Below are positions 1 to 5,720 of a DNA stretch of 10,974 nucleotides, in pieces. The number at the start of each line of letters is the position of its first letter. Position 1 is the stretch's first letter. A program made the position numbers and the translations under genes. Origin of the DNA: Actinomycetota bacterium (lineage in GTDB: Bacteria; Actinomycetota; Actinomycetes; S36-B12; UBA5976); NCBI GenBank assembly GCA_016870945.1, contig VGAH01000029.1, forward strand, positions 1 through 10,974, read 5' to 3'. Below the pieces are notes generated by a model that was not told where the DNA came from, made no database searches, and was given only the letters and a program-made list of their open reading frames with translations.

Positions 1-143
1 AAAACAGCGCCAAACCGATGATCAATGCCAGCCAAGCCGGCGCCAACCAGAACTACACCAGCGGCTAGCCAAACCCCCCGAACGGAACCCGATTGGGCGC
101 GCACGCTCGCACCTCGCTTGGGCTTAGACGTAGATACGCTCAC
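1..143 (-). CDS. Possible N-terminus of a membrane-anchored protein, cut by the window edge
   Basis: This frame is open on the minus strand from a GTG at 143 to the left edge (47 full codons). It begins with a short polar, basic stretch containing SKPKR. One hydrophobic segment of about 18 residues follows (GVWLAAGVVLVGAGLAGI, residues 23-40), as in a signal anchor or a single membrane helix. No family is recognisable from so little sequence. The GTG lies only 3 bp from the dnaX ATG, so each gene's promoter would have to sit inside the other gene; a later GTG at 104 is an alternative start that relieves this. A TANNNT hexamer (TAAAGT, 163-158 minus) lies 14 nt before the GTG at 143. Without the rest of the gene this could be a chance open frame. 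Confidence 0.4.
   Translation of the reverse strand, partial: MSVSTSKPKRGASVRAQSGSVRGVWLAAGVVLVGAGLAGIDHRFGAV
135..140 (+). promoter_or_regulatory. Candidate -10 element for a leaderless dnaX transcript
   Basis: TACGCT fits the actinobacterial TANNNT -10 pattern and ends exactly 6 nt before the ATG at 147, so transcription would begin at or next to the start codon. No Shine-Dalgarno sequence precedes the ATG, which agrees with leaderless translation. No convincing -35 box is seen. The position supports ATG 147 over the upstream TTG at 93. Confidence 0.4.
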
Positions 144-146
144 AGA

Positions 147-1466
147 ATGAATTTGGCACTTTACCGTCGATATCGACCGGCATCTTTTAGTGAACTAATC
201 GGACAAGAACATGTCACTGGCCCGTTGAGTCGATCTCTCGAGACCCAGACGGTTCACCATGCTTTCTTGTTTTCGGGCCCTAGGGGGTGTGGCAAGACCT
301 CGAGCGCACGGATCCTGGCCCGTTCGCTTAACTGCGCCAAAGGGCCAACCCCAAACCCGTGTGGTGAATGCCAGTCATGTGTCGACCTCACCCCAAATGG
401 AGCTGGCTCAGTCGATGTAATCGAAATCGATGCCGCGACGCACGGCAAAGTAGATAACGCGCGCGAATTACGTGAGAGTGCGGCTTTTGTACCGGTCAAT
501 TCGCGATTCAAGATTTACATAATTGACGAGGCTCACGAGCTCTCAACCGACGCGCAAAACGCGCTACTCAAACTCGTCGAAGAACCTCCAGCGCATCTGA
601 AGTTTGTTTTTGCTACGACCCAACCTGAGAAGATCCCCTCAACAATCAAATCTCGCACCCATCACTACCCCTTCAGACTCGTGAGTCTTGACGTCTTGAG
701 CGCGCACCTTGCAGAGGTAAGTAAAAAAGAATCGATTCCCTACGAGCCGGCTGCACTAACCCTTATTTCTACCGCTGCTGAAGGAAGTGTTCGAGACTCT
801 TTAAGTCTCTTGTCGCAACTGGCGAGCGGTATGCCGAAAGAAGGTTTAACCGTTGAATTCGTTTCAGCTCAGTTAGGGCTCACCCCAAGCCACCTGATAG
901 AAGAAACTTTTTCTTCTTTAAGCACGGGGGACGGCGCCTCACTTTTTAAGACGGTCGACGCCGTCATTTCGGCCGGCATAGAACCTCGACGTTTCGCGAT
1001 AGATCTTTTAGGCGCGCTGCGAGACGCAATACTTTTTAACACCGGCGTGAAATCCGTGGACTCCAACCAACTTTCGACAATTGACGCTGCCGTTTTGTCT
1101 AACTTAACCAACAAGTTGCCGGCAAGCGTGGTTACCGCAATGGCAAATGCGGTGGCAACAGGGGTTGCCGAATTACGCGGCGCAGTCGCCCCAAGACTTC
1201 AACTTGAGCTTTTGGCCGCTAAGTTGCTGATGCTCGCCGAACCAAACCCGCCCGCAAAATCGAACGCGCCTGCCGCCGCGCCTGCGAAAACCACGACAGC
1301 GCCCACGCAACCCAAAACCGATTCGCCCAAAACCGCTGCGCCCACAACCGATGCGCCCAAAACACCCACGCCCGCGAAACCAACAAAACCCGCAGCACTC
1401 GATTTAGCAACCGTTCGAGCACACTGGCGCCCGCGAAACCAACAAAACCCGCAGCACTCGATTTAG
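147..1466 (+). CDS. dnaX: DNA polymerase III subunit gamma/tau, N-terminal part (reading frame broken by a 59-bp duplication)
   Basis: This is the AAA+ ATPase subunit of the DNA polymerase III clamp loader, which with HolA/HolB-type subunits loads the beta sliding clamp at the replication fork. From M1 at 147 it shows the typical start ALYRRYRP, Walker A GPRGCGKT (44-51), zinc-binding cysteines C63, C72, C75 and C78, Walker B with DEAH (127-130), a sensor region FATTQPEK (155-162) and an SRT form of the arginine-finger motif (169-171). A collar domain follows, then a Pro/Lys/Thr/Ala-rich linker from about residue 365. The ATG at 147 is preferred over the TTG at 93 because homologues start at this point and a -10 hexamer lies 6 nt upstream. 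The frame ends at TAG 1464-1466, inside the second copy of a 59-bp tandem duplication. The resulting 439-residue product keeps all ATPase and collar domains and would resemble a short gamma form. Without one copy the frame continues to 1879 and gives 557 residues. Confidence 0.93.
   Translation: MNLALYRRYRPASFSELIGQEHVTGPLSRSLETQTVHHAFLFSGPRGCGKTSSARILARSLNCAKGPTPNPCGECQSCVDLTPNGAGSVDVIEIDAATHGKVDNARELRESAAFVPVNSRFKIYIIDEAHELSTDAQNALLKLVEEPPAHLKFVFATTQPEKIPSTIKSRTHHYPFRLVSLDVLSAHLAEVSKKESIPYEPAALTLISTAAEGSVRDSLSLLSQLASGMPKEGLTVEFVSAQLGLTPSHLIEETFSSLSTGDGASLFKTVDAVISAGIEPRRFAIDLLGALRDAILFNTGVKSVDSNQLSTIDAAVLSNLTNKLPASVVTAMANAVATGVAELRGAVAPRLQLELLAAKLLMLAEPNPPAKSNAPAAAPAKTTTAPTQPKTDSPKTAAPTTDAPKTPTPAKPTKPAALDLATVRAHWRPRNQQNPQHSI
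1309..1383 (+). repeat. Degenerate 15-bp minisatellite in the dnaX linker
   Basis: About five imperfect 15-bp units (1309-1323, 1324-1338, 1339-1353, 1354-1368, 1369-1383) encode five-residue Pro-rich units such as SPKTA, APTTD and APKTP. They share a core like cgcccaaaaccg. The unit length is a multiple of three, so gains and losses here would keep the frame. The last unit coincides with the first base of the 59-bp duplication, which suggests that the repeat tract favoured slippage. Confidence 0.7.
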
Positions 1467-1487
1467 CAACCGTTCGAGCACACTGGC
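1369..1487 (+). repeat. Perfect 59-bp tandem duplication that frameshifts dnaX
   Basis: Bases 1369-1428 are identical to 1428-1487 (60 matching bases at a period of 59, sharing base 1428). The first copy reads in frame as ...PAALDLATVRAHW, then enters the second copy one frame off and stops at TAG 1464-1466. The second copy, read in the -1 frame, again gives AALDLATVRAHW and runs straight into PAIIDGLMNRR, the expected DnaX continuation. Perfect identity means a recent event or an assembly artefact. Confidence 0.95.
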
Positions 1488-1879
1488 CAGCAATCATCGA
1501 CGGGTTAATGAACCGTCGCGCAACCTGGATGATTTTCACCCACGCAGAGCCGAAAAGCGTCACGGGTTCGACGGTTTCAGTCGGCCTGCCAGACCTAGGG
1601 CGAACTACTGCCGCGCAAAAATCGCCTCATCTAGAAGTTCTAACCGAAACCATCTCGTCCGTCCTAAACCAACCCATCACCGTCGAATTCGTTCACGACC
1701 CGTCCATGGGTGTCACCGACAACTCAAGCCAGGGCGCAAGCAAGCAAGCAGCCGGCAGAACCACCGAGCAAAACGACTCAACTCAAATCGAAGAAACATC
1801 AAGTGACGCAGTAGTCGGAGTAAAATTGGTAGAACAAACTCTGGGTGCCACTCGTATAGCCGAGTACGAAGACACATGA
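1484..1879 (+). pseudogene. dnaX: C-terminal remainder of dnaX, out of frame with the N-terminal part
   Basis: This segment carries the tau-like C-terminal domain of the same protein. It reads WPAIIDGLMNRRATWMIF at its start, matching the W-P-x-(I/V) entry to the C-terminal domain of actinobacterial DnaX, and closes with GVKLVEQTLGATRIAEYEDT, a typical DnaX ending. It is joined to the 147-1466 part only if one copy of the 59-bp repeat is removed or the ribosome shifts by -1. Independent translation could start at ATG 1508, but no good ribosome binding site precedes it. The stop at 1877-1879 lies 37 bp before recR. Confidence 0.85.
1736..1750 (+). repeat. GCAA tetranucleotide microsatellite in the dnaX 3' region
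   Basis: GCAA is repeated 3.75 times within codons for GASKQAA. A gain or loss of one unit would shift the frame close to the end of the protein. As read here, the frame remains correct through it. Confidence 0.7.
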
Positions 1880-1916
1880 CACTTAGAACTTCTAGCAGAA
1901 AAGAAGCCAGCCAAAT

Positions 1917-2522
1917 ATGTATGACGGGGTCTTAGGCGAACTAATCGAACAGCTGGGCAAATTGCCTGGCGTCGGGCCTAAGAGCGCACAAAGAATGGCG
2001 TTCTACGTCTTGGGCGCACCGCCAGAAGACATTTCCAAGTTCGCAGCCACTCTGCAAGAAGTCAAGCGAGTAGTGCGCTTCTGCACAATTTGTGGCAACG
2101 TCACACAAAGCGAGTTATGCCGAGTGTGCGCCGACCCAACGCGCGATGACTCGATTATTTGCGTAGTTGAAGAGATTCGGGATGTCATAGTCATCGAGCG
2201 AACGCGCGAATTCAAAGGTCGTTACCACGTGCTGGGTGGTGCAATCAGCCCCATAGATGGCGTGGGCCCCGATGACTTAAGAATCGGTGAACTACTTACC
2301 CGTGTAAAACAAAACAATGTGGGCGAGGTCATCATTGCCACCGACCCAAACCTTGAAGGTGAGGCGACGGCTACTTATCTTGCTAGGCAAATCGGTGCCC
2401 TAGGCGTGAAAGTCACTCGTCCAGCAAGTGGGTTACCAGTCGGGGGCGATCTGGAATTTGCTGACGAAGTTACGCTCGGCCGTGCGTTTCTCGGTCGTCG
2501 TCCAGTAGTAGCGCCGAACTAA
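1917..2522 (+). CDS. recR: Recombination mediator protein RecR
   Basis: RecR works with RecO (and RecF) to load RecA on SSB-coated single-stranded DNA at gaps. The 201-residue length is normal for the family. The order of domains is standard: a helix-hairpin-helix LGKLPGVGPKSAQRMAFY (13-30), a Cys4 zinc finger with C56, C59, C68 and C71, a Toprim domain from about 80 that includes VVEE and ATDPNLEGEATA, and a C-terminal segment with the Walker B-like RPASGLPVGGDLEFADEVTLGRAF. The ATG at 1917 gives the usual MYDG start. The gene follows dnaX by 37 bp and precedes lysC by 4 bp, so it is probably cotranscribed. No ebfC/ybaB gene lies between dnaX and recR, where it usually sits. The frame is intact. 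Confidence 0.96.
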   Translation: MYDGVLGELIEQLGKLPGVGPKSAQRMAFYVLGAPPEDISKFAATLQEVKRVVRFCTICGNVTQSELCRVCADPTRDDSIICVVEEIRDVIVIERTREFKGRYHVLGGAISPIDGVGPDDLRIGELLTRVKQNNVGEVIIATDPNLEGEATATYLARQIGALGVKVTRPASGLPVGGDLEFADEVTLGRAFLGRRPVVAPN

Positions 2523-2526
2523 TCCG

Positions 2527-3012
2527 ATGAGTCTCATTGTTCAAAAATTTGGCGGCTCATCAGTTGCCGATGCTGCAGGGCTAAAACGCGTGGCTCAGCG
2601 AATCGTCGCAACCAAGAATGAAGGAAATCAAGTTGCAGTCGTTGTCTCGGCAATGGGCGATACAACCGACGAACTGATTGATCTGGCAAATCAAGTTGCA
2701 CCCAATGCGCCAGGGCGAGAGATGGACATGCTGCTTACCAGCGGCGAGCGAATCTCGATGGCGTTACTTGCGATGGCAATCCACGACTTGGGGGTAGAAG
2801 CCCGTAGCTACACCGGCAGCCAGGCTGGCCTAATCACCGATTCGAAACACGGTAAAGCACGAATAGTTGACGTCAACCCGGCCCGCATTAAAGAAGCGAT
2901 TGCGGCAGACGCGATACCAATCGTTGCTGGGTTTCAAGGCGTTAGCCAAGACACCAAAGACATAACAACGCTCGGACGAGGCGGGTCGGACACACGGACA
3001 CAACCGCAGTAG
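2527..3012 (+). CDS. lysC: Aspartokinase, N-terminal part (reading frame broken by an 8-bp duplication)
   Basis: Aspartokinase phosphorylates aspartate, the first step toward lysine/diaminopimelate, threonine and methionine. This piece contains the start of the amino-acid kinase domain: KFGGSSV (7-13), TSGERISMALLA (71-82), and the motif TLGRGGSDT (148-156). After a duplicated 8-bp unit the frame goes to RTQPQ and stops at TAG 3010-3012, instead of continuing TAVALAVALEADVCEIFTDVDGV. The 161-residue product lacks the rest of the catalytic domain and both ACT domains, so it should be inactive alone. Deleting one 8-bp copy restores 422 residues, close to the 421 of C. glutamicum LysC. The gene starts 4 bp after recR and ends just before asd, so an operon is likely. 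Confidence 0.92.
   Translation: MSLIVQKFGGSSVADAAGLKRVAQRIVATKNEGNQVAVVVSAMGDTTDELIDLANQVAPNAPGREMDMLLTSGERISMALLAMAIHDLGVEARSYTGSQAGLITDSKHGKARIVDVNPARIKEAIAADAIPIVAGFQGVSQDTKDITTLGRGGSDTRTQPQ
2987..3002 (+). repeat. Perfect 8-bp tandem duplication that frameshifts lysC
   Basis: The unit cggacaca occurs twice back to back (2987-2994 and 2995-3002). With one copy the sequence reads GGG TCG GAC ACA ACC GCA GTA, encoding GSDTTAV, the invariant aspartokinase motif. With two copies the frame shifts by -1 relative to the downstream part. No slippery heptamer is seen here. Confidence 0.93.
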
Positions 3013-3273
3013 CACTTGCCGTCGCTCTTGAAGCAGACGTCTGCGAAATTTTCACGGACGTGGACGGGGTCTTCACGGCAGATCCAAGAGTGGTGCCCAA
3101 AGCGCACAAAATAGATCGCGTGACCTTTGAAGAGATGCTCGAACTTGCCGCCACGGGTGCCAAGGTGTTAGCACTGCGGTGCGTGGAATACGCCCGACGT
3201 GCGGCATTGCCGATTCACGTACGCTCCAGTTTCTCAAACAACGAAGGCACATGGGTCGTGTCTGCGCAAGATG

Positions 3274-3282
3274 AAAGGGGGG
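3274..3282 (+). promoter_or_regulatory. Strong internal ribosome binding site for the aspartokinase beta subunit
   Basis: The purine tract AAAGGGGGG lies just before the in-frame ATG at 3285 within lysC. It is the clearest Shine-Dalgarno-like sequence in this block, and its place matches the internal start that yields the beta subunit in C. glutamicum. Confidence 0.65.
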
Positions 3283-3284
3283 CG

Positions 3285-3803
3285 ATGGAGCAACCAACCA
3301 TTGCTGGCGTGACTCACGATTTGGGTGATGCCAAAGTCACCGTCGTCGGGGTACCTGATCGCCCAGGTGAAGCTGCTGACATCTTTGATGCGATTGCCCA
3401 AGCGGGCGTGAACGTAGACATGATCGTTCAAAACGTGTCTACCGCAGCCACCGGAAGAACCGACGTGACCTTTACTTGTCCGCAATCAGAAGTCGCTACC
3501 GCATTGGCTGCCCTCAATGCGAAAAAAGACCAAATCGGTTTTGTCGAATTGACGAGTGATGATCACGTTGCAAAAGTTTCTTTGATTGGTGCGGGAATGA
3601 AATCTCATCCAGGCGTATCAGCCAACTTCTTTCGTGCGCTTGCCGAGGCAAAAGTCAATATCGAGATGATTTCGACTTCTGAAATCCGCATTTCTGTGGT
3701 CGTACGTGCGCAAGACGCTGAAAATGCCGTTAGGGCAGTGCACGCCAAGTTTGGGCTAGACGATGATGAAACGGCCGTGGTTTATGGCGGCACGGGGCGA
3801 TAA
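3285..3803 (+). CDS. lysC: Aspartokinase beta (regulatory) subunit from the internal start in lysC
   Basis: In C. glutamicum and Bacillus subtilis some aspartokinases are alpha2-beta2, with the beta subunit made from an in-frame internal start and consisting of the two ACT domains. Here ATG 3285 follows a strong purine tract and begins MEQPTIAGVTHDLGDAKVTVVGVPDRPG, matching the start of the C. glutamicum beta subunit in position and sequence. The product is 172 residues, the same length as in C. glutamicum. It binds the feedback inhibitors lysine and threonine at the interface between ACT domains. The 8-bp duplication upstream does not touch this frame, so the beta subunit could still be made when the alpha subunit is not. 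That it is actually translated is an inference from homology and the ribosome binding site. Confidence 0.65.
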   Translation: MEQPTIAGVTHDLGDAKVTVVGVPDRPGEAADIFDAIAQAGVNVDMIVQNVSTAATGRTDVTFTCPQSEVATALAALNAKKDQIGFVELTSDDHVAKVSLIGAGMKSHPGVSANFFRALAEAKVNIEMISTSEIRISVVVRAQDAENAVRAVHAKFGLDDDETAVVYGGTGR

Positions 3804-3810
3804 GCCCATC

Positions 3811-4860
3811 GTGAACAAATCAAAGGGCTTAAGGCTGGGCTTAGTTGGGGCTACCGGGGCGGTTGGCACAGTTGCGCTAGAAATCTTGAACAGCCGAGCC
3901 CACGACTGGGCAGAAATAGTCCCGATTGCATCGGCTCGAAGTGCAGGCAAAACCTTGGCTGTTCACGATAAGCAAATTGCTGTCCAAGAAATATCGGCAG
4001 AAGTTTTCAAAGGGCTAGATGTCGCGGTCTTTGATGTACCGGACGAGGTCTCTGCTCAGTGGGCTCCAATTGCAACTGCACAAGGAGTGGTCGTCGTTGA
4101 CAACTCAGCCGCATTTCGAATGAACGACCAAGTTCCTCTAGTCGTTCCCGAAGTAAATGCGAAGGAAATCGCAAATCGCCCGCTTGGAATCATTGCCAAC
4201 CCAAACTGCACGACTCTCTCAATGATCGTGGTAATTGGGGCATTGCACCAGAGATTTACTCTGCAAGAGCTCGTAGTCGCTAGCTACCAAGCAGCCAGTG
4301 GGGCTGGCCAAGCAGGCATTGACACGTTGGACGAACAAATTGCGCAAGTAGCGGGTAAACGACTAGGTCGAACAGCAGGTGATGTTCGAAGCGCAGTCGG
4401 TGCGCAAGAGATATTCCCCGCCCCACTGGCGATGAACGTTATTCCCTGGGCCGGGTCGCTAAAAGAAGGGGACTTCACAAGCGAAGAACACAAGGTACGA
4501 AACGAATCACGCAAGATTCTGGGTTTACCTGACTTAAAGGTGGCCGTGACTTGTGTGCGAGTGCCGGTTAGCACGACACATAGCTTGGCTGTACACGCAA
4601 AATTCGCTAAACGAATTACCGCTCAAGATGCTCGAACAATCCTCGAATCAGCCCCCGGCGTTAAGGTCGTTGACGACCCCGTCCAAATGAAATTTCCAAC
4701 TCCAATTGATGTGGTCGGTACTGATCCAACCTGGGTTGGGCGAATTCGCCAATCACTTGACGACGATCACGCGTTGGACTTCTTTGTTTCCGGCGACAAT
4801 TTGCGAAAAGGTGCAGCCCTAAATGCGATTCAAATAGCTGAGCTAGTTGAGGTGAGTTAG
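3811..4860 (+). CDS. asd: Aspartate-semialdehyde dehydrogenase
   Basis: Asd reduces aspartyl-4-phosphate to aspartate-4-semialdehyde with NADPH, the step after aspartokinase; the product feeds diaminopimelate, lysine, threonine and methionine. From the GTG at 3811 the protein has 349 residues. It shows the nucleotide-binding loop GATGAVG (13-19), the catalytic cysteine C133 in NPNCTT, SYQAASGAGQAG (158-169), RNESRKILGLPDLKV (230-244), R250, and H257 in the THSLAVHAKF stretch. The end, SGDNLRKGAALNAIQIAELVEV, is typical. The GTG is preferred because it gives the family's usual N-terminus and a G-rich tract (3794-3799) lies upstream; ATG codons at 3763, 3766 and 3784 are in frame but overlap lysC. 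The segment VFDVPDEVSAQW replaces the glycine-rich FSAGG found in C. glutamicum. The stop lies 2 bp from the convergent rfbF stop, leaving no room for a separate terminator. Confidence 0.95.
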   Translation: MNKSKGLRLGLVGATGAVGTVALEILNSRAHDWAEIVPIASARSAGKTLAVHDKQIAVQEISAEVFKGLDVAVFDVPDEVSAQWAPIATAQGVVVVDNSAAFRMNDQVPLVVPEVNAKEIANRPLGIIANPNCTTLSMIVVIGALHQRFTLQELVVASYQAASGAGQAGIDTLDEQIAQVAGKRLGRTAGDVRSAVGAQEIFPAPLAMNVIPWAGSLKEGDFTSEEHKVRNESRKILGLPDLKVAVTCVRVPVSTTHSLAVHAKFAKRITAQDARTILESAPGVKVVDDPVQMKFPTPIDVVGTDPTWVGRIRQSLDDDHALDFFVSGDNLRKGAALNAIQIAELVEVS

Positions 4861-4862
4861 AC

Positions 4863-5660
4863 CTACCAGGTTTTCCACGGGGCTCGTCCCGACGACCAAA
4901 GTTCGTTTAAGTTAACCAGTTCGCGATAGGTGTCCATCCACTGCCAAAAGCCATCATGTTGGTAAGCAGCGAGTTGTCCATCGCCCGCTAATCGCATCAT
5001 CGGTTTGTCTTCAAGCATCGAACCTTCGTCGAAGTACTCCAATGCGCCATTCTCAAAAACCATGAAACCTGCGTTGACCCACCCGTCTACCTGAGGCTTT
5101 TCTCGAAATCTCTCAATCACACCTGAGCTACCTATATCGGCGACACCGAATCGAGATGTAGGTCGAACGGTTGTGACAGTCGCGAGCAAGCCCTTGGATT
5201 CATGAAGGGCGCATAAGTCGTCAAAATTGACATCGGCTAAACCATCACCGTAAGTGCAAACGAATCGTTGACCATTTGCGTATTTCGCAGCGCGCAAGAC
5301 GCGTGCGCCCGTTGGCGCATCCGGGCCGGTATCAGCAATAGTCACCGTCCACTCTTCGCTAGCCGGCTGATGAAATACGACCTTGTCGGGGTCTCGAAGA
5401 GCGACTGTTACATCTGAATTCAGAGCTCGATAGTTCAAGAAATACTCTTTAATCATCTCGCTCTTGTAGCCAGCCGCGATGATGAAGTTTCGAAAACCCG
5501 CCGCAGAAAAGTTCTTCATGATGTGCCACAACATCGGGTGTCCACCGATTTCGACCATGGGCTTCGGGCGATATTCGGTCTCTTCTCGCATGCGCGTGCC
5601 TAGGCCACCAGCCAAGATGATGACCGGCACCTCGGACCAACGACTTGAAACCGCAGTCAT
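4863..5660 (-). CDS. rfbF: Glucose-1-phosphate cytidylyltransferase
   Basis: RfbF (also called DdhA/AscA) joins CTP and alpha-glucose-1-phosphate to give CDP-glucose, the entry to CDP-3,6-dideoxyhexoses. The 265-residue protein has the nucleotidyltransferase signature LAGGLGTRM (16-24), RPKPMVEIGG (31-40) with the activating lysine, the metal-binding TYGDGLADVN (136-145), FREKP (185-189), NAGFMVFE (196-203) and the family ending with FWQWMDTYREL. CDP-glucose rather than dTDP-glucose specificity is inferred from overall resemblance to RfbF and from the adjacent rfbH and rfbG. It is divergent from rfbH across 60 bp, and convergent with asd. The ATG at 5660 is supported by a -10 hexamer 6 nt upstream, which implies a leaderless message. 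Confidence 0.93.
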   Translation of the reverse strand: MTAVSSRWSEVPVIILAGGLGTRMREETEYRPKPMVEIGGHPMLWHIMKNFSAAGFRNFIIAAGYKSEMIKEYFLNYRALNSDVTVALRDPDKVVFHQPASEEWTVTIADTGPDAPTGARVLRAAKYANGQRFVCTYGDGLADVNFDDLCALHESKGLLATVTTVRPTSRFGVADIGSSGVIERFREKPQVDGWVNAGFMVFENGALEYFDEGSMLEDKPMMRLAGDGQLAAYQHDGFWQWMDTYRELVNLNELWSSGRAPWKTW

Positions 5661-5666
5661 ACGGGT

Positions 5667-5672
5667 ACTTTA
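5667..5672 (-). promoter_or_regulatory. Candidate -10 element for a leaderless rfbF transcript
   Basis: Read on the minus strand, TAAAGT fits TANNNT and ends 6 nt before the rfbF ATG. A TTGACG hexamer lies further upstream in the same orientation, but at about 20 bp, longer than the ideal spacing. The rest of the 60-bp rfbF/rfbH gap (5661-5720) must also hold the rfbH promoter; no clear -10 is seen for rfbH, but GGGAG lies 2 nt before its ATG as a close, weak ribosome binding site. Confidence 0.4.
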
Positions 5673-5720
5673 GGCAGTCACTCGAATAGCACCGTCAAAA
5701 CCAACTTAGACGCGGGAGTT

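Larger units (their letters stand above)
3003..3803 (+). pseudogene. lysC: Aspartokinase C-terminal part: end of the kinase domain and two ACT domains
   Basis: This is the downstream half of the broken lysC. It begins TAVALAVALEADVCEIFTDVDGVFTADPRVVP, the distal part of the kinase domain, continues with FEEMLELAATGAKVLALRCVEYARR, and ends with two ACT domains (KVTVVGVPDRPGEAADIF... and KVSLIGAGMKSHPGVSANFF...). The ending AVVYGGTGR is typical. The region round QNVSTAATGRTDVTFTCP corresponds to where feedback-insensitive C. glutamicum mutants map, and it looks wild type. The first in-frame ATG is at 3060; the better start is the internal one at 3285. The stop at 3801-3803 overlaps or abuts possible asd starts. 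Confidence 0.88.

Noticed and set aside
1..92. tRNA upstream of dnaX, common in actinobacteria
   Set aside because: No cloverleaf, T-loop sequence or CCA-like end is visible in these bases; the stretch reads better as part of a minus-strand ORF.
93..146. Upstream extension of dnaX from the TTG at 93
   Set aside because: The extra 18 residues (GAHARTSLGLRRRYAHR) do not belong to the family N-terminus; ATG 147 gives the normal start and has a -10 box 6 nt upstream.
2985..3012. Programmed frameshift in lysC
   Set aside because: No X XXY YYZ heptamer or slippery run lies in the overlap between frames, and the 8-bp duplication explains the shift fully.
3763..3810. Longer asd starting at ATG 3763 or 3784
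   Set aside because: These starts overlap the lysC C-terminus, and the added residues are translated from lysC in another frame; GTG 3811 gives the family's usual N-terminus.
4284..4574. Minus-strand open frame inside asd
   Set aside because: It lies wholly opposite conserved Asd codons and shows no domain or ribosome binding site.
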